From positions 372,001 through 436,000 of the forward strand of contig JAHLKI010000011.1 in assembly GCA_025602905.1 (NCBI GenBank): a stretch of DNA of 64,000 nt, written 5' to 3'. This DNA is from Phlyctochytrium arcticum (taxonomy: Eukaryota > Chytridiomycota > Chytridiomycetes > Chytridiales > Chytridiaceae). The translations under genes were made by a program, and so were the position numbers. Below are positions 45,129 to 56,932 of the stretch, in pieces (position 1 is the stretch's first letter; each line of letters opens with the position of its first letter). The notes beneath the pieces are model-generated. The model was not told the origin of the DNA, did no database searches, and was given only the letters and a program-made list of their open reading frames with translations.

Positions 45129-47677
45129 ATGAGCTCGCCGGCAAAACAACATCAGCAGCGTAAGAAGCGGAAGAGCGATGAAGGAGCTGTCGGTGGCCAA
45201 AATAAGAATCTGACGACGAGCAACTCCTTTGCTGCGTTGCGGAATTTGAAGAGAGTTAAGCGAAGCGAAGCCTCGGGATCGACTGGGACGTCCACGAAAG
45301 CACTCCCATCGAAAAAGTCTGAAGTTGTGATTGAGATTGAATCCACTCATCCAGTCGTGAAGAAGCGTGCGAAAGCCGATCCTCCAGCAGAGGTTGTTTC
45401 TCCCCCACGGCAAAGGAAACCGCAACGACCAAGATCAGATGTGCCCAAAGGCCCATTTCTTGATCCAAAGGTTGTGTCGACTTATAAGCCGTCTTCGAAA
45501 TCAATGGCAAGCAACTTCAAAGACTTGACAGTGGCAATCATGCAACCGGATGAGGTGGGTTTGTGGGATGACTAATTTGCGACATACATTCCAAGCTGAA
45601 AAAATGTTTTGCCAGACTATCTGCTTTCACGGGATGGTGTCTGTAGCTGTTCTTTCAGGATCCGTAACAGTATACGGCCATCGATTAAACGCTGACTCCG
45701 CTTGGGAAACTGCTATATCGTCGTCAGCAACGGACTGTCCGTCGCTTACAAACCCGTCCTTTACCCCATGCTACTCCCCCAAGACCCACAGTCTTCTCGT
45801 TATCAGAAGCCAACCACGCACAGGCCCTTCCAAATCCCATGCACCACCCGCGGATACAAAGTCCGATGCGTCTCTTACAGCATCTATATGGAAACTTGTT
45901 GCCGATCTCAAGACGAGTACTCATAAAGACTCGACGGTCATCGTACTCAAAAGTCTTGCCCACTGTGGTGTGCGGGGATTGCAAAATGCGGATCCAGTAT
46001 ATAAAGGAATTGTTGCTGAAAAGACTGAAACGGTAAGAGTTGAACCGATATCTGACAGCACGCTGCCGCTAAAGTACAGTCATTTAAGGACACAATGTTC
46101 ATACCTCAATTTGAACCAGTAAGTTTGGTCGGACCGCGAGGCGAATCGAACTGTCCTAATTTCTCGTTTTAGATATTTAGCGCGATACCCAATGTTAGCG
46201 CGCTGGAGATACCACTCCCATGGGAACGCGCGGCGGACGCTATTGTTGCTAATGAGGACCTTCCCGCACCGATAATGACTATAGTAGGCGGCAGCAATGT
46301 GGGAAAATCCACATTCGCCCGCTTTCTTGTCAATCGCCTGCTGGAACGGTAAGGGCTGCTTTCAATGAGGTTTTCCTTCGCTTCTTGACGGATATCTGAT
46401 AGATACCCGGTTATTGCTTTTCTGGAAGCTGATGTCGGTCAAACCGAATTCACGTCGTCGGGGCTCATGTCTCTTCATCTTATTGAAAGGCCACTAATCG
46501 GACCTCCCTTCACACATTTGCGACAATCGTATCGGTGCTTGCATGTCGGTGCCACTTCATCCCAGGGAAACCCAGACTACTATCTTGCTTGCGTCAAAAC
46601 CTTAGTGCAGGCGTACCAGGAAGAGCTTTGCGGCGACGCAGGAGAAGCAATACCACTGGTTGTGAACACTTCAGGGTGGATAAGAGGTTGGCCACACTTG
46701 TGACGATCAATCTTGGGACATTTGCTTATTCATGTTTGAAGGGATGGGACTAGATCTTCTTCTCAGTACGCTGGTAGCAGCGCGTCCATCACATGTGCTT
46801 CAAATGAACGTTTCACTTGATGCACCCCAGGCGTATAATAAGAACATACAAGCCGATCTGCATCAGGCTATCAGCTCGATGACGAACAACGCGTTGGAAT
46901 GTGCCGTTATCGGTATTCCTGCTTTGGATGATGTGACCGCAATGTAAGTTCTGGCTAATTCAATAAGGTTTGCGAACCCCGCGCTTACTGCTTGAAAGAC
47001 CACGCTTGGGAGGTAGTGATCAACGAACGCTAGCTACCCTATCTTACTTCAACCAAGCAAGTTCCCACCCACCATTGTGGACTTTTGACAAGCCCATTAC
47101 AGCTCGAGTACCTTTCCGCGTCCCGTTTAAATCTGTACGGATCCGATTTCTGCAAGGCGAGGTGCCATACAGTCAGACGTTACGAGCGCTGAACGGGACC
47201 ATTGTTTCATTGCTGATTGAGCGGGGGGATTTCGGGAATGTTCCCAGCAATCCTGCCGACCTGTACGAATCGAATACGGATTCGGAAGCTGCGCCCGCTC
47301 TCCAAATCATACCATCACAAGTAACGTTATCTCCCGATTCCCATCATTGCGTCGGGCTGGGGTTGATTCGGGGGATCGACGTTGAAAATGAGCAGTTCCT
47401 TGTCGTTACTGGTCCTATACCATTGGCCCTTTTGCAACAAGTCAACACATTCGTGCGATCAGCGGGGGTAGACATGCCCGTTAGTTTAATGATGGCCGGA
47501 TACGAAGTAAGTTGTGCAGTGTGGTCAATCTATTAGCAAGATCTGATGAAAGCACACTCTTTCTAGGACATTCGGACCCCGCTTCCCTACACAACGCCCT
47601 TTGCGTCTGAAGGGGTTGGCTCCCTCGCGTGGCGGACCCGTCGTAACCTGATGCGTCGCAGAGGCCAACCACAATAA
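45129..47677 (+). CDS. GRC3: Polynucleotide 5'-hydroxyl kinase GRC3/NOL9
   Basis: Eight exons (45129-45558, 45596-46032, 46089-46118, 46173-46348, 46403-46686, 46742-46943, 46999-47506, 47567-47677), 725 residues; exon 3 is only 30 nt and intron 1 only 37 nt with a GTTTGT donor. The N-terminus is basic and disordered (nucleolar-signal-like). The central P-loop kinase has Walker A GGSNVGKSTFARF (about 338), FLEADVGQTEF, and NTSGWIRGMG (assembled over intron 5). The C-terminal domain has QRTLATLSYF and ends with WRTRRNLMRRRG, as in Grc3. In yeast Grc3 works with the nuclease Las1 to phosphorylate and process ITS2 of pre-rRNA. Start chosen at the ATG before the basic region; an upstream frame is open but lacks a good ATG context. 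Confidence 0.92.
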
Positions 47678-49320
47678 TCCCATCACACTAAACACATTGA
47701 ACTGTATCACCACTCAACGACCATGAGGAAGAACATATGACCACTCTCTGCTGAGTTCGTATATTGTATATCGGTTGTTTCATTTTGACAAGAAATAAGA
47801 AATACTACAGATTGGCACTATCACACAGACAAGCTGCGATCTAAACTACAACCGATTCCAATATGTAAACACATTGTCCAGTCTACCTGATGCGTTATGG
47901 ACGATTGCGCAAACGTGGCTCACCCCTATCCCACCACGCTACGCGTTTTGTCTTGCACCAAGTCGGGGTCGCCAAAAGGCAGGCGAGGGTCTTGAATCTT
48001 GAGGGGGTGATGATGGGACCGTGGGGAGCCTTGATGCGGACGATACTACCAAAAGCGCACTTGTATGCGGGCAGCACCGCCCACCCTACAATCCAGATGG
48101 CCGCACACACCGATCGACCCCGAATAGAAGGTTCACCTAGTAGGGCTTTTAGGCACCTGACGGCTACTTGACTTCTCGAAAGTTCGCAATGTGGCATGGT
48201 CTGGTCTCTCGATGTCGCGTAATTTTGACATCTCCGCACCCGAGCCATCGCATCCGGGTGGAAGCTCGCTAGCAGCAACAACTGGCAGATGGCGTGGTAC
48301 CGTTGATGAATTTTTACCTTATTGGGGTTGCAGATCTACGCGGTTGCTGTCGGAAGCTCTGGTTGCTACCGGTTGTTGCGGCGTTGCTTCAGAGTTGATC
48401 CGGGGCGGGTCGTTTGCTGACTGAGTCACAATATGGCAGCAGTGGACAACACTTTCATCATTTAAGTTTCATACCATAGTATCAACCCATCCTGGGCCAA
48501 ATCCACAGCAGATCCAATGTGCAATTCTGGCAACGCATATTCCCATAGCCGGTAATACCCGGTATACCAGCTGGCTCAGACTTGTGGCTAAAACCATCGC
48601 GTTGCCGGCAACTCCTGGGCAACTCCGGCAACTTGCTGGGTTCTGCTTACGTTATGAAACGCGAGCGCGCTCAACCGAGTCAGCAATGCATCCCTTTGCA
48701 ATATCTGAATGGCAGTGCATGCTACTCCCAGCAGCCCAGCAGTGACTTCGCAGAAATCTGCTACCGTTAACCTTACTTTAGGTCTAACTCCTAGGTTAAC
48801 TGTAACAAGGTTAATTGTGTTACAGTTAACCCTGTTATTCATCATTGATCCTTAATTCTTCAGCTTAATCTTACTGGGCGACGGGCGTTCTCGAGTGTAA
48901 TCCCCACCCCTATCACAATAAAATGCATTACCGGGATAAAAGTCTATAAATCCCCTCATCAGGATTGCCATGACTTTCAGACTCATCCATTCACGAAGCT
49001 CTGGGTGCGGGGGTTACAACAAGCACCGGAGCGTACCTAGCGTACTTGCTCGTCTGATTGACGGTGTATGTATCGGACTCGGTTACTCATACGTTCTGTG
49101 TGTAACTAGGTTGCTCTATCAGACCAGGATCCACAATGCAACATGAGCATGAGGGGGACTGTTATACAATCAGGGTTCACAACTTATATTTTCTTTATGT
49201 AAAACTTGCAGTTGTTCGTATATATAGCGAAAGGGAGCAGTCTTCCCCCTTTAAACCAACAAGATTGAAGTAAAGCAAACCATACAGTTCACTTCACGTT
49301 ATCAGCACCATTGGTTCACC
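47678..49320. other. Gene-poor region
   Basis: No gene accepted. 47.9-48.4 kb is more GC-rich and has overlapping ORFs on both strands (for example 47895-48281 minus, with a hydrophobic patch), but no recognisable domain. 48.5-48.85 kb is repeat-like with CCGGTA and GCAACT words and a perfect inverted repeat. The last 130 bp before 49321 hold a TATATATA box and look like the promoter of the next gene. Confidence 0.45.
48794..48831. repeat. Perfect 14-bp inverted repeat, 10-bp loop
   Basis: GGTTAACTGTAACA at 48794-48807 and its exact complement at 48818-48831. Further GTTAAC-type words lie just upstream. Could be a palindromic end of an element or a binding site. Confidence 0.7.
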
Positions 49321-49721
49321 ATGCCCGCCGATCACCAGACGGCAATGTTCTCGGCAACATTACCCACCCAGATACAAATGATGGCGGCGGAGGTCCTCGT
49401 CAATTCCGTATTTGTAACAGTCAATCAGAACGGAGGATGGAACGTCCGTAAGTACCATGCATTCTTACACAAGTTTTTTTTGGTCACTGACGTTGTCGAA
49501 TTTGCAGCCCTCCCCCGGGAACCGACCGTATTTCCTATGGAAATCTTTGTCGATGACCTCCATCGGACATGGAATGTCGGTAAGTAGTAAGTACCATGCA
49601 TTCTTACGTTTGGTTGTGGAGTTTAGTGACTGACGCTTTCGAATTTGAAGATGAAGAGATCATCGGGGTTTTCTTGGCGGGACACGCCGATGTAGCCGAA
49701 GACTCCGGCTACGACTCATAA
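49321..49721 (+). CDS. Short chimeric gene with a DEAD-box helicase fragment
   Basis: Three exons (49321-49447, 49508-49579, 49651-49721) in one frame, 89 residues. Residues 1-42 match the middle of a Ded1/Vasa-type DEAD-box helicase: HQTAMFSATLP is motif III (SAT) and its flank, continuing to FVTVNQNGG. The helicase lacks everything before and after. The rest (PLPREPTVFP..., ADVAEDSGYDS) is not helicase-like. The two introns are related to each other: both begin GTAAGTA, contain CCATGCATTCTTAC and end with a TCGAATTTG-AG-type acceptor, and the exon ends before them (TGGAACGTC, TGGAATGTC) also agree. An upstream TATATATA box and A/C-rich leader look like a working promoter. Either a captured gene fragment with a new tail or a decayed gene that stayed in frame. 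Confidence 0.5.
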
Positions 49722-49789
49722 CTTTGAAGGTAAGCTGTTTTTTTCAATCATCCCCGTTCCTTCCTCGGTTCTTTCGAAATGTCTTGATC

Positions 49790-49870
49790 TCTCACCCACT
49801 CGTTTACTTCTTCCTCTGATCTCTGTTCTTTCTTTTGTTGTGTTAATAGAGATATATCCTGTATCTTTGT
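49790..49870 (+). repeat. Dispersed repeat, copy 2
   Basis: Near-identical to 29268-29349 beside the intact MULE, and followed directly by the TTTACATCAATTTTC block that lies 85 bp further on in the other copy. Confidence 0.7.
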
Positions 49871-50096
49871 TTTTACATCAATTTTCAACACGCGTTGGTT
49901 ATCTCAGCAAGTCCGACGCGTACCTTGTCAGAATAGAGTAGTTCAGTTCCGGGTCTGTTGTCTTTCAAACTCTGTCTGTCCTTTCCCCCCCTTTCAAATT
50001 TGATGCTGATTTTCCTGCCGCTACTCTTGCTTCCTGTATTTCCAACGAGCCCATTCCCAGATTTTTCCCGTCCTTCTGTTCGATTCTGTCAACAAA

Positions 50097-50850
50097 TTAC
50101 TGCGTCCATGTCCCGCGGGTTTTCGAAGGTAGGCTAGGGTTACGTTGTGATATGTCCTGTCTTGCCGTGCACGTTCTTACCGCTGATGATTTCCGGCCCT
50201 CACCTTCATCAGTATAGATGTTCAGTTCCACTCTTCCTGCACTCGGGACAACAATACTTACCATTGGTCTGTTAGTCAGGCTAGATCTGTCCATACTTCG
50301 TCTATTAGCCGATTATATAGCTTCATTCTGATCCAACGGTCCCTATTTCTGCTTGATCTGCCATCGACCTCATTGGCAGCTTATAGAGCGTGGCTGTTCT
50401 CGCTTTATTCCCACCAATCCCTTCTTTTCCGAAGCCGTGCTGTTGGGTTTTATGACTATGGGCTGTACCTAATTTTCTATATTCGGGATGCCCAGGCTCT
50501 CTACCTGTTTACTTTGTTCGGATGACGACTATCTTGCAGATTGTGGCAAATTCATTTGCTTGCAAGGTCTGGCAATTCTGCACAAACTTACAATGCCGTT
50601 CTGTCTGCAAATTATCCAGTTCTGCCGGTTTTCAATGGTAGGCTAAGTTTGATCTATTGCTTCTTTCTGACTTTGCTTTACTCTTCCCTTCTTCCTTTCT
50701 ATGCCGATATGTTCTGCCTCGCCATGTTCTTTCCGCTGATATTTTCATGCTCTTAACTTGATTGGTATGGATGTTCCGTTCTTGCTGCACACAGGATGAC
50801 AATACTTTCATTGGTCTGTTAAGTCTGGCAGATCTGTCCATACTTTGTTT
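50097..50850. repeat. Diverged duplicated segment
   Basis: 50110-50300 and 50635-50850 are related (shared CATTGGTCTGTTA and AGATCTGTCCATACTT; both give a minus-strand ORF starting MDRS...NRPM). A second pair, near 50555-50600 and 50905-50950, shares a CTGGCAATTCTGCACAAA-type block. No domain recognised. Confidence 0.5.
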
Positions 50851-51345
50851 GAATGGCTTTATTTGAAGTCAGTGGCTCTCAGTTAATTCATTTGGTTTAA
50901 GCAAATTCTCTCGCCTGCGGGGCCTGCCAGTACTGTACAAAATTGATTTATTTTCTCTCTAAACGTTGCCATACCATTTGTTGTTTGGAAAGATTTGTCA
51001 TCAGCCTTTTACCCATGTTTGCCCTAAGCTCCGGATTTTCCCACGGCAACAAAGATAAAGACTGGACACCTCCGCGCACATCCTATGGTGAAGAGCGACC
51101 GGCCTCCTCTCACAAGACATAGAGTTGGATTGAGCCAAACCCCCAAAACGGCCATAAGTCGGTGGTTTTCTTCACAAACAGCTCCCTCCCTCCATGGTGG
51201 AGAAGGGGATTAACATCTGCATCGGCATCCTTGACTTCCTCGTCAACCTGTGACACGGAATGAACATTGGTCATTCCTTGCGTGATTCATCACATATCAT
51301 ATCTTCCTCAGTGTTTGCTCCCCTGCGAGGGCCGGCGGCAGGCAA

Positions 51346-51472
51346 GGGGGGTGCGGGGGTCTCCCCCGCCTCATGAGTAATGAATTTGAACAAGGCTGGA
51401 CCAAGTGAATTTTACAAGCTTCTGAACTTCTGAGGGGGGGTGCGGGGGTCTCCCCCGCCTCATGAATAATGA
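51346..51472. repeat. Two direct repeats, each with a G/C hairpin
   Basis: 51346-51383 and 51435-51472 are 38-bp repeats with a single difference. Each contains a perfect stem-loop, GCGGGGG-TCT-CCCCCGC (51353-51369, 51442-51458). Confidence 0.75.
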
Positions 51473-53162
51473 CACTGAATAAACTGAGCGTATACTTTGT
51501 CACATTTCCCCGAGTATTGCGATAACCAAGTACAGTCCACTTCGTGCACATAGATGGAAAATTCCAAACAACACCTAGCCGCCTGCTAGATTGAAAGGAT
51601 AGCCAACGCACACCCGCGTGCAATGGTCTGATTAAAACTTATAGAAGACAAAGATGGAAAGACGGGCAACGATATCTTATAACTTGTACAAAAGTCACAA
51701 GCAGAGAAGGAAATAAATAAAATGATAGTTGACAGCTTATCAGACCCCAGGCTTGCAGTGGAGAGTTGAATAGTTTTACTCAAAGAAATATCGAATGAAC
51801 TACAACGATATTTAGCGGCCTGTTAGGTTCATTCGGTGGCGAATATATGCCACTCGCGCAAGGGAGAGATCAAAAGTTATATATAAGCAGAGGTGTCAAG
51901 AAACAACATGATAGTTGTTTGCTTGTAATTCAATATCTTCCTCAAGACATACATATCGCTTCTTGATTCTGCTGCAAACTCAAAGTACCCATACCTGTCC
52001 TCGTAAGCCCTCAGCACTGTTGGTTTGTCGCATCGCAACGATCCCAGGATAATTTACAAGCCCATTCATGGGCGCGATGCAGTCAAATTTAGTGCACCAG
52101 CCGACAACACTTCGGGGTAAACCCTCAGAGCATCCACCATTGGTCCGAAATAATGCGCTTCCGAACGCGCCCGTCATTTAAGTAGCGGCTATTAATAGCG
52201 AGATACTACCGGGCAAAAAGTCGTGGCGAGAAGCAGCCGTTCCACGGAGTTTTATATACATGTAGCGCTAGGCGTCCCAAAACGAAGAATTCCTGGACAT
52301 ACCCGTGGAGATTCCATTGAGAATGTCAATCAGACAGTCACACCTTGTAATACGCCGTTACAAAAAGGGAAGTTGATTAGTTTCTGTTCCTCCAGATTGA
52401 TTACTGAATTGATTGTGTTTTTGCAAAGAATCCAGGGTGACATCTGGGAATATGTCAAACCATTGAGGGGGTCTTAGCTTGGGGAGGGTTTTTGGGGGGG
52501 GCGGGTCGACCTGCATTCACCAAACAAAGCGACGTCAAAGGCATGGACGATTGCGGACGCGGTAGTGATCTTCCAAATGCGATTTGGAAGTGGACTCAAT
52601 TCACAACCTACAGGTTGTTACCTCGTGTAATACTTCGTTGAGTACTAGAAACAAGCTGTAGTAGCGAATATGAGTGTTATGATATTGCTCTGGTGAGACA
52701 GGTGTGACAGTAGTTTCCACCTTCTTTTCTATGTCCTTCCCCAAAACTGAGGACCCCCCATATTTGTCATTTAACCCAAATCCGGCGATCTCAGCACTAT
52801 ATTTGGCACTTTTAGCATCCCAATTGGGACAATACCGGGCTCACCGTGAAAATCAATTAAACCGGCAACTTACGGAACGTGTACTTTCCCGCGCTCACCC
52901 GAAAATCTCAGCCCCAAGAGATTCCCCCGGCTTGCCTTGTCCTTGCTTCTCTGTCCATCCCATTGACCCTTTGCTCTCGTCAGATCTAGTTCTCATCCTC
53001 GTCGTTTCGTCCTCCTCGTCTCTCGTCAATTTCCTCGTCAATTTCCTCGTCAATTTCCTCGTCCTCGTCCTCGCCGTCGTCCTCATCCTCGTCCCTCACC
53101 TCGCGGTCGTCAATTCATTCTCCCACGCACCCACGCCCCCCAACCCCCTCCTGTTTAAAATC
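51473..53162. other. Gene-poor region
   Basis: No gene accepted in about 1.7 kb. The last 150 bp before 53163 are C/T-rich with three CCTCGTCAATTT words in tandem (53029-53064), typical of a fungal promoter or leader. Confidence 0.45.
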
Positions 53163-53372
53163 ATGAACGTAGCAGGATTCCAATGTGGGTACTGCGGAGA
53201 AGATTTCAGCCTGGGAACAGCTGACCAAACCGACTGCGACCGATGCAGCGACGACCAAGCCGGCCGACCTCTTCGCCCCCAGTGCACGCGCTGTGGACGT
53301 TGTTTTCCTGCGCTGAAGACCGACGTCTGTGGCAGGTGCCGCAAGGCACAGAATCCGGTACCGCAGATGTAG
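53163..53372 (+). CDS. Small cysteine-rich zinc-binding-type protein
   Basis: 69 codons from ATG 53163, inside a longer open frame. It contains CGYC, CDRC, CTRCGRC and CGRC pairs, which suggests two zinc-ribbon-like knuckles. Similar Cys-pair heads occur at the N-terminus of fungal transposon proteins, so it may be the first exon of a decayed element. A GT just before the stop could also splice on to further exons that I could not identify. Confidence 0.4.
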   Translation: MNVAGFQCGYCGEDFSLGTADQTDCDRCSDDQAGRPLRPQCTRCGRCFPALKTDVCGRCRKAQNPVPQM

Positions 53373-53793
53373 GCCTTGTAACAATTAGTGGCAGTTCCCA
53401 TTGGCTGCAGGTCCGCGTCGCTTACGTAAGGCGGATTCCGACGGCGAGATTTGGCGAAGGCCTTTTTTTTGTTTATGTTCGAGCGCAACCCCCAGCACCG
53501 CGCAGCATGTAGAATATAAAGCATCCGCTGGCTCTTTTAATAGCACACGATAGAATCAAGCACTTACCACTTGGGTTGTTTGTTTTTTTTCTTCTTGTTT
53601 GGGTGCCAGGATTCTACAGGATTCTATCGAACCGAGGCGCGTTGAATCTGTCTTCCAATCTGCCGCCAGTCGACAATTTAGAACAGATTCACGAGTGTGT
53701 ACCCTCTTACTTTGTCATTGGATCTTGAGAAATCCTTTACGATCGGCCATAACGACATTCACTTGATCACGATCCTTCTTTGTCTTCCCCTTT

Positions 53794-55128
53794 ATGGACA
53801 CCAGCCATCGACCTCTCACAACCTCTTTGCAGGCCATCCGTGCCGGGGCAGCTGGCAGTAGGATGGGCTCAACAACAGCAGTGTCTTCACCTGCATCTCC
53901 AGCCGTCCGGCAACTGGTCAAATGGATCGAGGGAGTTCGGGGTAAATGGGAGGGCTTCACGATACCAAAATTCCAACGTGGATCCCCTCTTGCCGATCTG
54001 GTATTTGGATCTGCAGCCGGTCTCACGAGTAAGATTGTTGAACATCCATTCGATACCATCAAAGGTTTGTCCTTCTGTCTAGACCGGAAAACCCAGTGTA
54101 TGATCGCTAAAATGCATACCTCTACCTTTAGTTCGCTTGCAGACTCAGCCAATGGGCGAAGGCCGAATGTATACCAACTCGATAGACTGTCTTCGGAAAA
54201 CTGTTGCTGCCGAAGGGCCATCAGGGCTCTTACGCGGAATCGCTCCCCCTGTAAGCATCATAGTGAATTTTCTACAATCTTCAGTGGAGCAGAAGTCTCA
54301 CATTCATTATGATAGCTTGTGGCTTCTATGTTGGAACATGCTGTCCTATTCTCCTTCTACGTTGCTTTCAAGCCAGTCGTTCATTCTCTCCTCTCCGGCC
54401 AACCCCTTGACACCCGATACCCACATACAAATCACTCCCACGCTACTCCGCCATCTTCTTCAATACCCGCCGCACCAATACCACATTCCACCCCATTTGT
54501 TTACTCATATACCGATATCACAATATCCGGCGCTTTAGCGGGCGTATTCGCTTCTTTTGTGTTGACCCCTTTGGAACTTATCAAATGCAAGCAACAAGTC
54601 GCGGAAAGCTCAACGAAGGGGGGCGCCCGCAGCGGAAGTATAGCTATTGCGCTCGACACACTTAGGAAAAGCGGTGTACGTGGGCTCTTCCGCGGACAGA
54701 CAGGAACTCTTTTACGCGAAATGGCTGGCGGGGCTGCTTGGTTTGGAATATACGAATTTTCATGCGATCAATTTGCCCAACGATCTCATCGCCGGCGCGA
54801 CGAGCTTGTCGCATGGGAGCTGATGACAGCAGGGTCATTTGCCGGGATCGGGTACAATGCAGCTCTATTCCCTGCAGACGTGGTGAAGAGCATCCAGCAG
54901 ACAGAAGAGGAAATGGCCCAGCATCGCGCGAAACGACTGGCCGCCGTTGGCGGGAAGGATCCCGTATTTGCACGAAAGGCGTTTATGCAGGTTGCAAAGG
55001 ATCTGTATGCCGGGGAGGGTGTACGAGGATTCTATAGGGGGTTGGGTGTCACCTTATGTCGATCTGTCCCTGGTAGCGCCCTTATCGTAGCTACTTATGA
55101 ACTAATGAGTAGACACTGCACCGAGTAG
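53794..55128 (+). CDS. Mitochondrial carrier, ornithine/basic amino acid type
   Basis: Three exons (53794-54064, 54132-54250, 54316-55128), 400 residues. It has the three repeats of the mitochondrial carrier family, each with its signature: PFDTIKVRLQ (over intron 1), PLELIKCKQQ and PADVVKSIQQ. The third repeat's FPADVVKSIQQTEEEM closely resembles ORT1/ARG11 ornithine carriers, which exchange ornithine for protons or other basic amino acids across the inner membrane for arginine synthesis. An N-terminal extension of about 70 residues and a loop of about 30 residues with Pro/His/Ser before the second signature make it longer than usual (about 300). Substrate is inferred from similarity only. 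Confidence 0.85.
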
Positions 55129-55470
55129 CTTTCCCTATATACCACAACATTCAACACCTCGCATGCACTCACTTTATCTATACTTACTCCATAGATTTCT
55201 CTCACTCACACCCACGCAGAGCTTAAAGTATATCATTCATAATACATAGCACCACAAGTTTTGGCCTAGATTTCGGCCATTCCCGACTTCTTTCCTGATG
55301 TGCTTGCGATCCCCTGCCTTTTTGGACAACATTCCTTGCGACTGTACTGTTTCTTGTGCTGTTCCTAGGCACGTCCCGGGTAAATGGCGCGATAAGAAGC
55401 TGACATAATCACGGCCCCCGTCAAAATTCTTCCCACGCTTTGCGAAAGTCAATAAACGGGTATAAGTAAC

Positions 55471-56545
55471 TTGACAGGCCGAAATGATTTTGGGCACCGA
55501 CCGCAAATGCCGAAAATGGGATGTATCGACTCCGAACAGCCAGCAATCCCATCAGAAGAAGACAGAAGCACCCTTCGACCGCTTCGCCAGCTAGAGTTTG
55601 TCGAGTATTTTGAGCAGCGAGACCAGCGCCCACTTCGTCGGCTAGAGTTTGTAGAGCACTTTGAGCAGCGAGACCAGGAGCGGCGGGAGTTGGGCCCGGC
55701 ACCGCCAATACTGACTTGCGATGCCTTCCCAACATATAACAAGAAGAAGACACTATCAGAAGATGAGAACTTTCGATCAGAAAGTGATAGTAATTCAGAT
55801 AGTGATTCGACGTCTCTTTTGCCATCACAATTTCGTAAACTATCCATCACCCGATATAATCGCATCCAAGACAAGATCATTGAACTTAATGTCGGAGGAC
55901 AGCATTTCACGACAACGTATATGACTTTGACTGCTCGTTATCCGCAATCCATGCTGGCCATCTTGGTCTATTACTATATTTCGTATCCTGAGCCCAATCT
56001 CAGTCCCTCCATGCGAGATCTGGATGGACGTTTATTTATAGAACAGGATGGGCCGTCCTTTGAGCTGCTACTGGGATTTTTGAGGACAAACGTAATGGAT
56101 CTGGAAAAATGCACGGTACGAGCTCATATATGCCACTTTAGTTTGTTTATTTCTAACATTTTATCGTAAAATCTAGTTTTTGCGCAAACTAAGACAAGTT
56201 GCGGATTACTTTTGTATAGAGGACGCAGTCACCCTTATCGAAGCAGAGATTGAACGTCGTGATTTGGTGGAGGAGCTTCAAAATCGCATTCGTTTATACA
56301 AAGATCGACTTAAAAGCGCTACGAGTCATCTTGACGTGCTTAAAACAGGCACGCCCGTGTTGCCAGCGTTTGCAAACATCGGGGACATGGTCAAGGCCCC
56401 TCTCATCAAACTCTCTGGACCATCCTTTGTTGGCAAAATCGTCGGGGTGAGACGTGATCGGGTTTGGGTTCAGTGGGACGGGGACAGTGAGCTGACGGAA
56501 GTAATTTGGAAAGACAAAACGGGATTGATGTTGGATTACGCATAA
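55471..56545 (+). CDS. BTB/POZ T1 (potassium-channel tetramerisation type) protein
   Basis: Two exons (55471-56115, 56177-56545), 337 residues. The start may lie further in. Residues about 131-235 are a T1-type BTB domain: IIELNVGGQHFTTTYMTL, SMLAIL, DLDGRLFIEQDGPSFELLLGFLRTN, then FLRKLRQVADYFCIED. A coiled-coil-like helix (VEELQNRIRLYKDRLKSA) and a C-terminal beta-rich segment (FVGKIVGVRRDRVWVQWDGD) follow. Soluble KCTD-type proteins of this sort often act as adaptors for cullin-3 ubiquitin ligases; no channel membrane segments are present. A 17-residue unit (PLRxLEFVExFEQRDQ) is repeated in tandem near residues 35-70. Confidence 0.8.
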
Positions 56546-56932
56546 ATTTCGGAGATGCCAGATGTGCGATAACTTGTATGTACGGGCTTGCCCCGGGAAT
56601 CAATTGGAGCTGCTCTTTTTTTAGAAGGTACATATCATTCGTCCATTTCACCAAAAATCACATTATTCGTATCGCAGAGCGTACGATACTCACTATCAAA
56701 ATACATAGGTAATAACTAAATACATTGTAAATACTTGACGGGGGTATTTTTCCCATTTCCAAAAAATTTAAGATTAACTGTTGAGAGAGCGTTGCTGTAC
56801 GCGTATGCACAATTAATCTAGCGGAACTTGTACCGCCTGAAACGAAAGCGAGAGAATGGTGTACAGGGAGGGGTAGAGGCAGGCGGTCTAAAACGGAATA
56901 GTTAGGTATGAGACTCGTTCGGAAGAAGCATG

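Noticed and set aside
47895..48281. 128-codon minus-strand ORF with a hydrophobic patch
   Set aside because: No recognisable family; the opposite strand is open too, and no clear splice plan gives a better protein.
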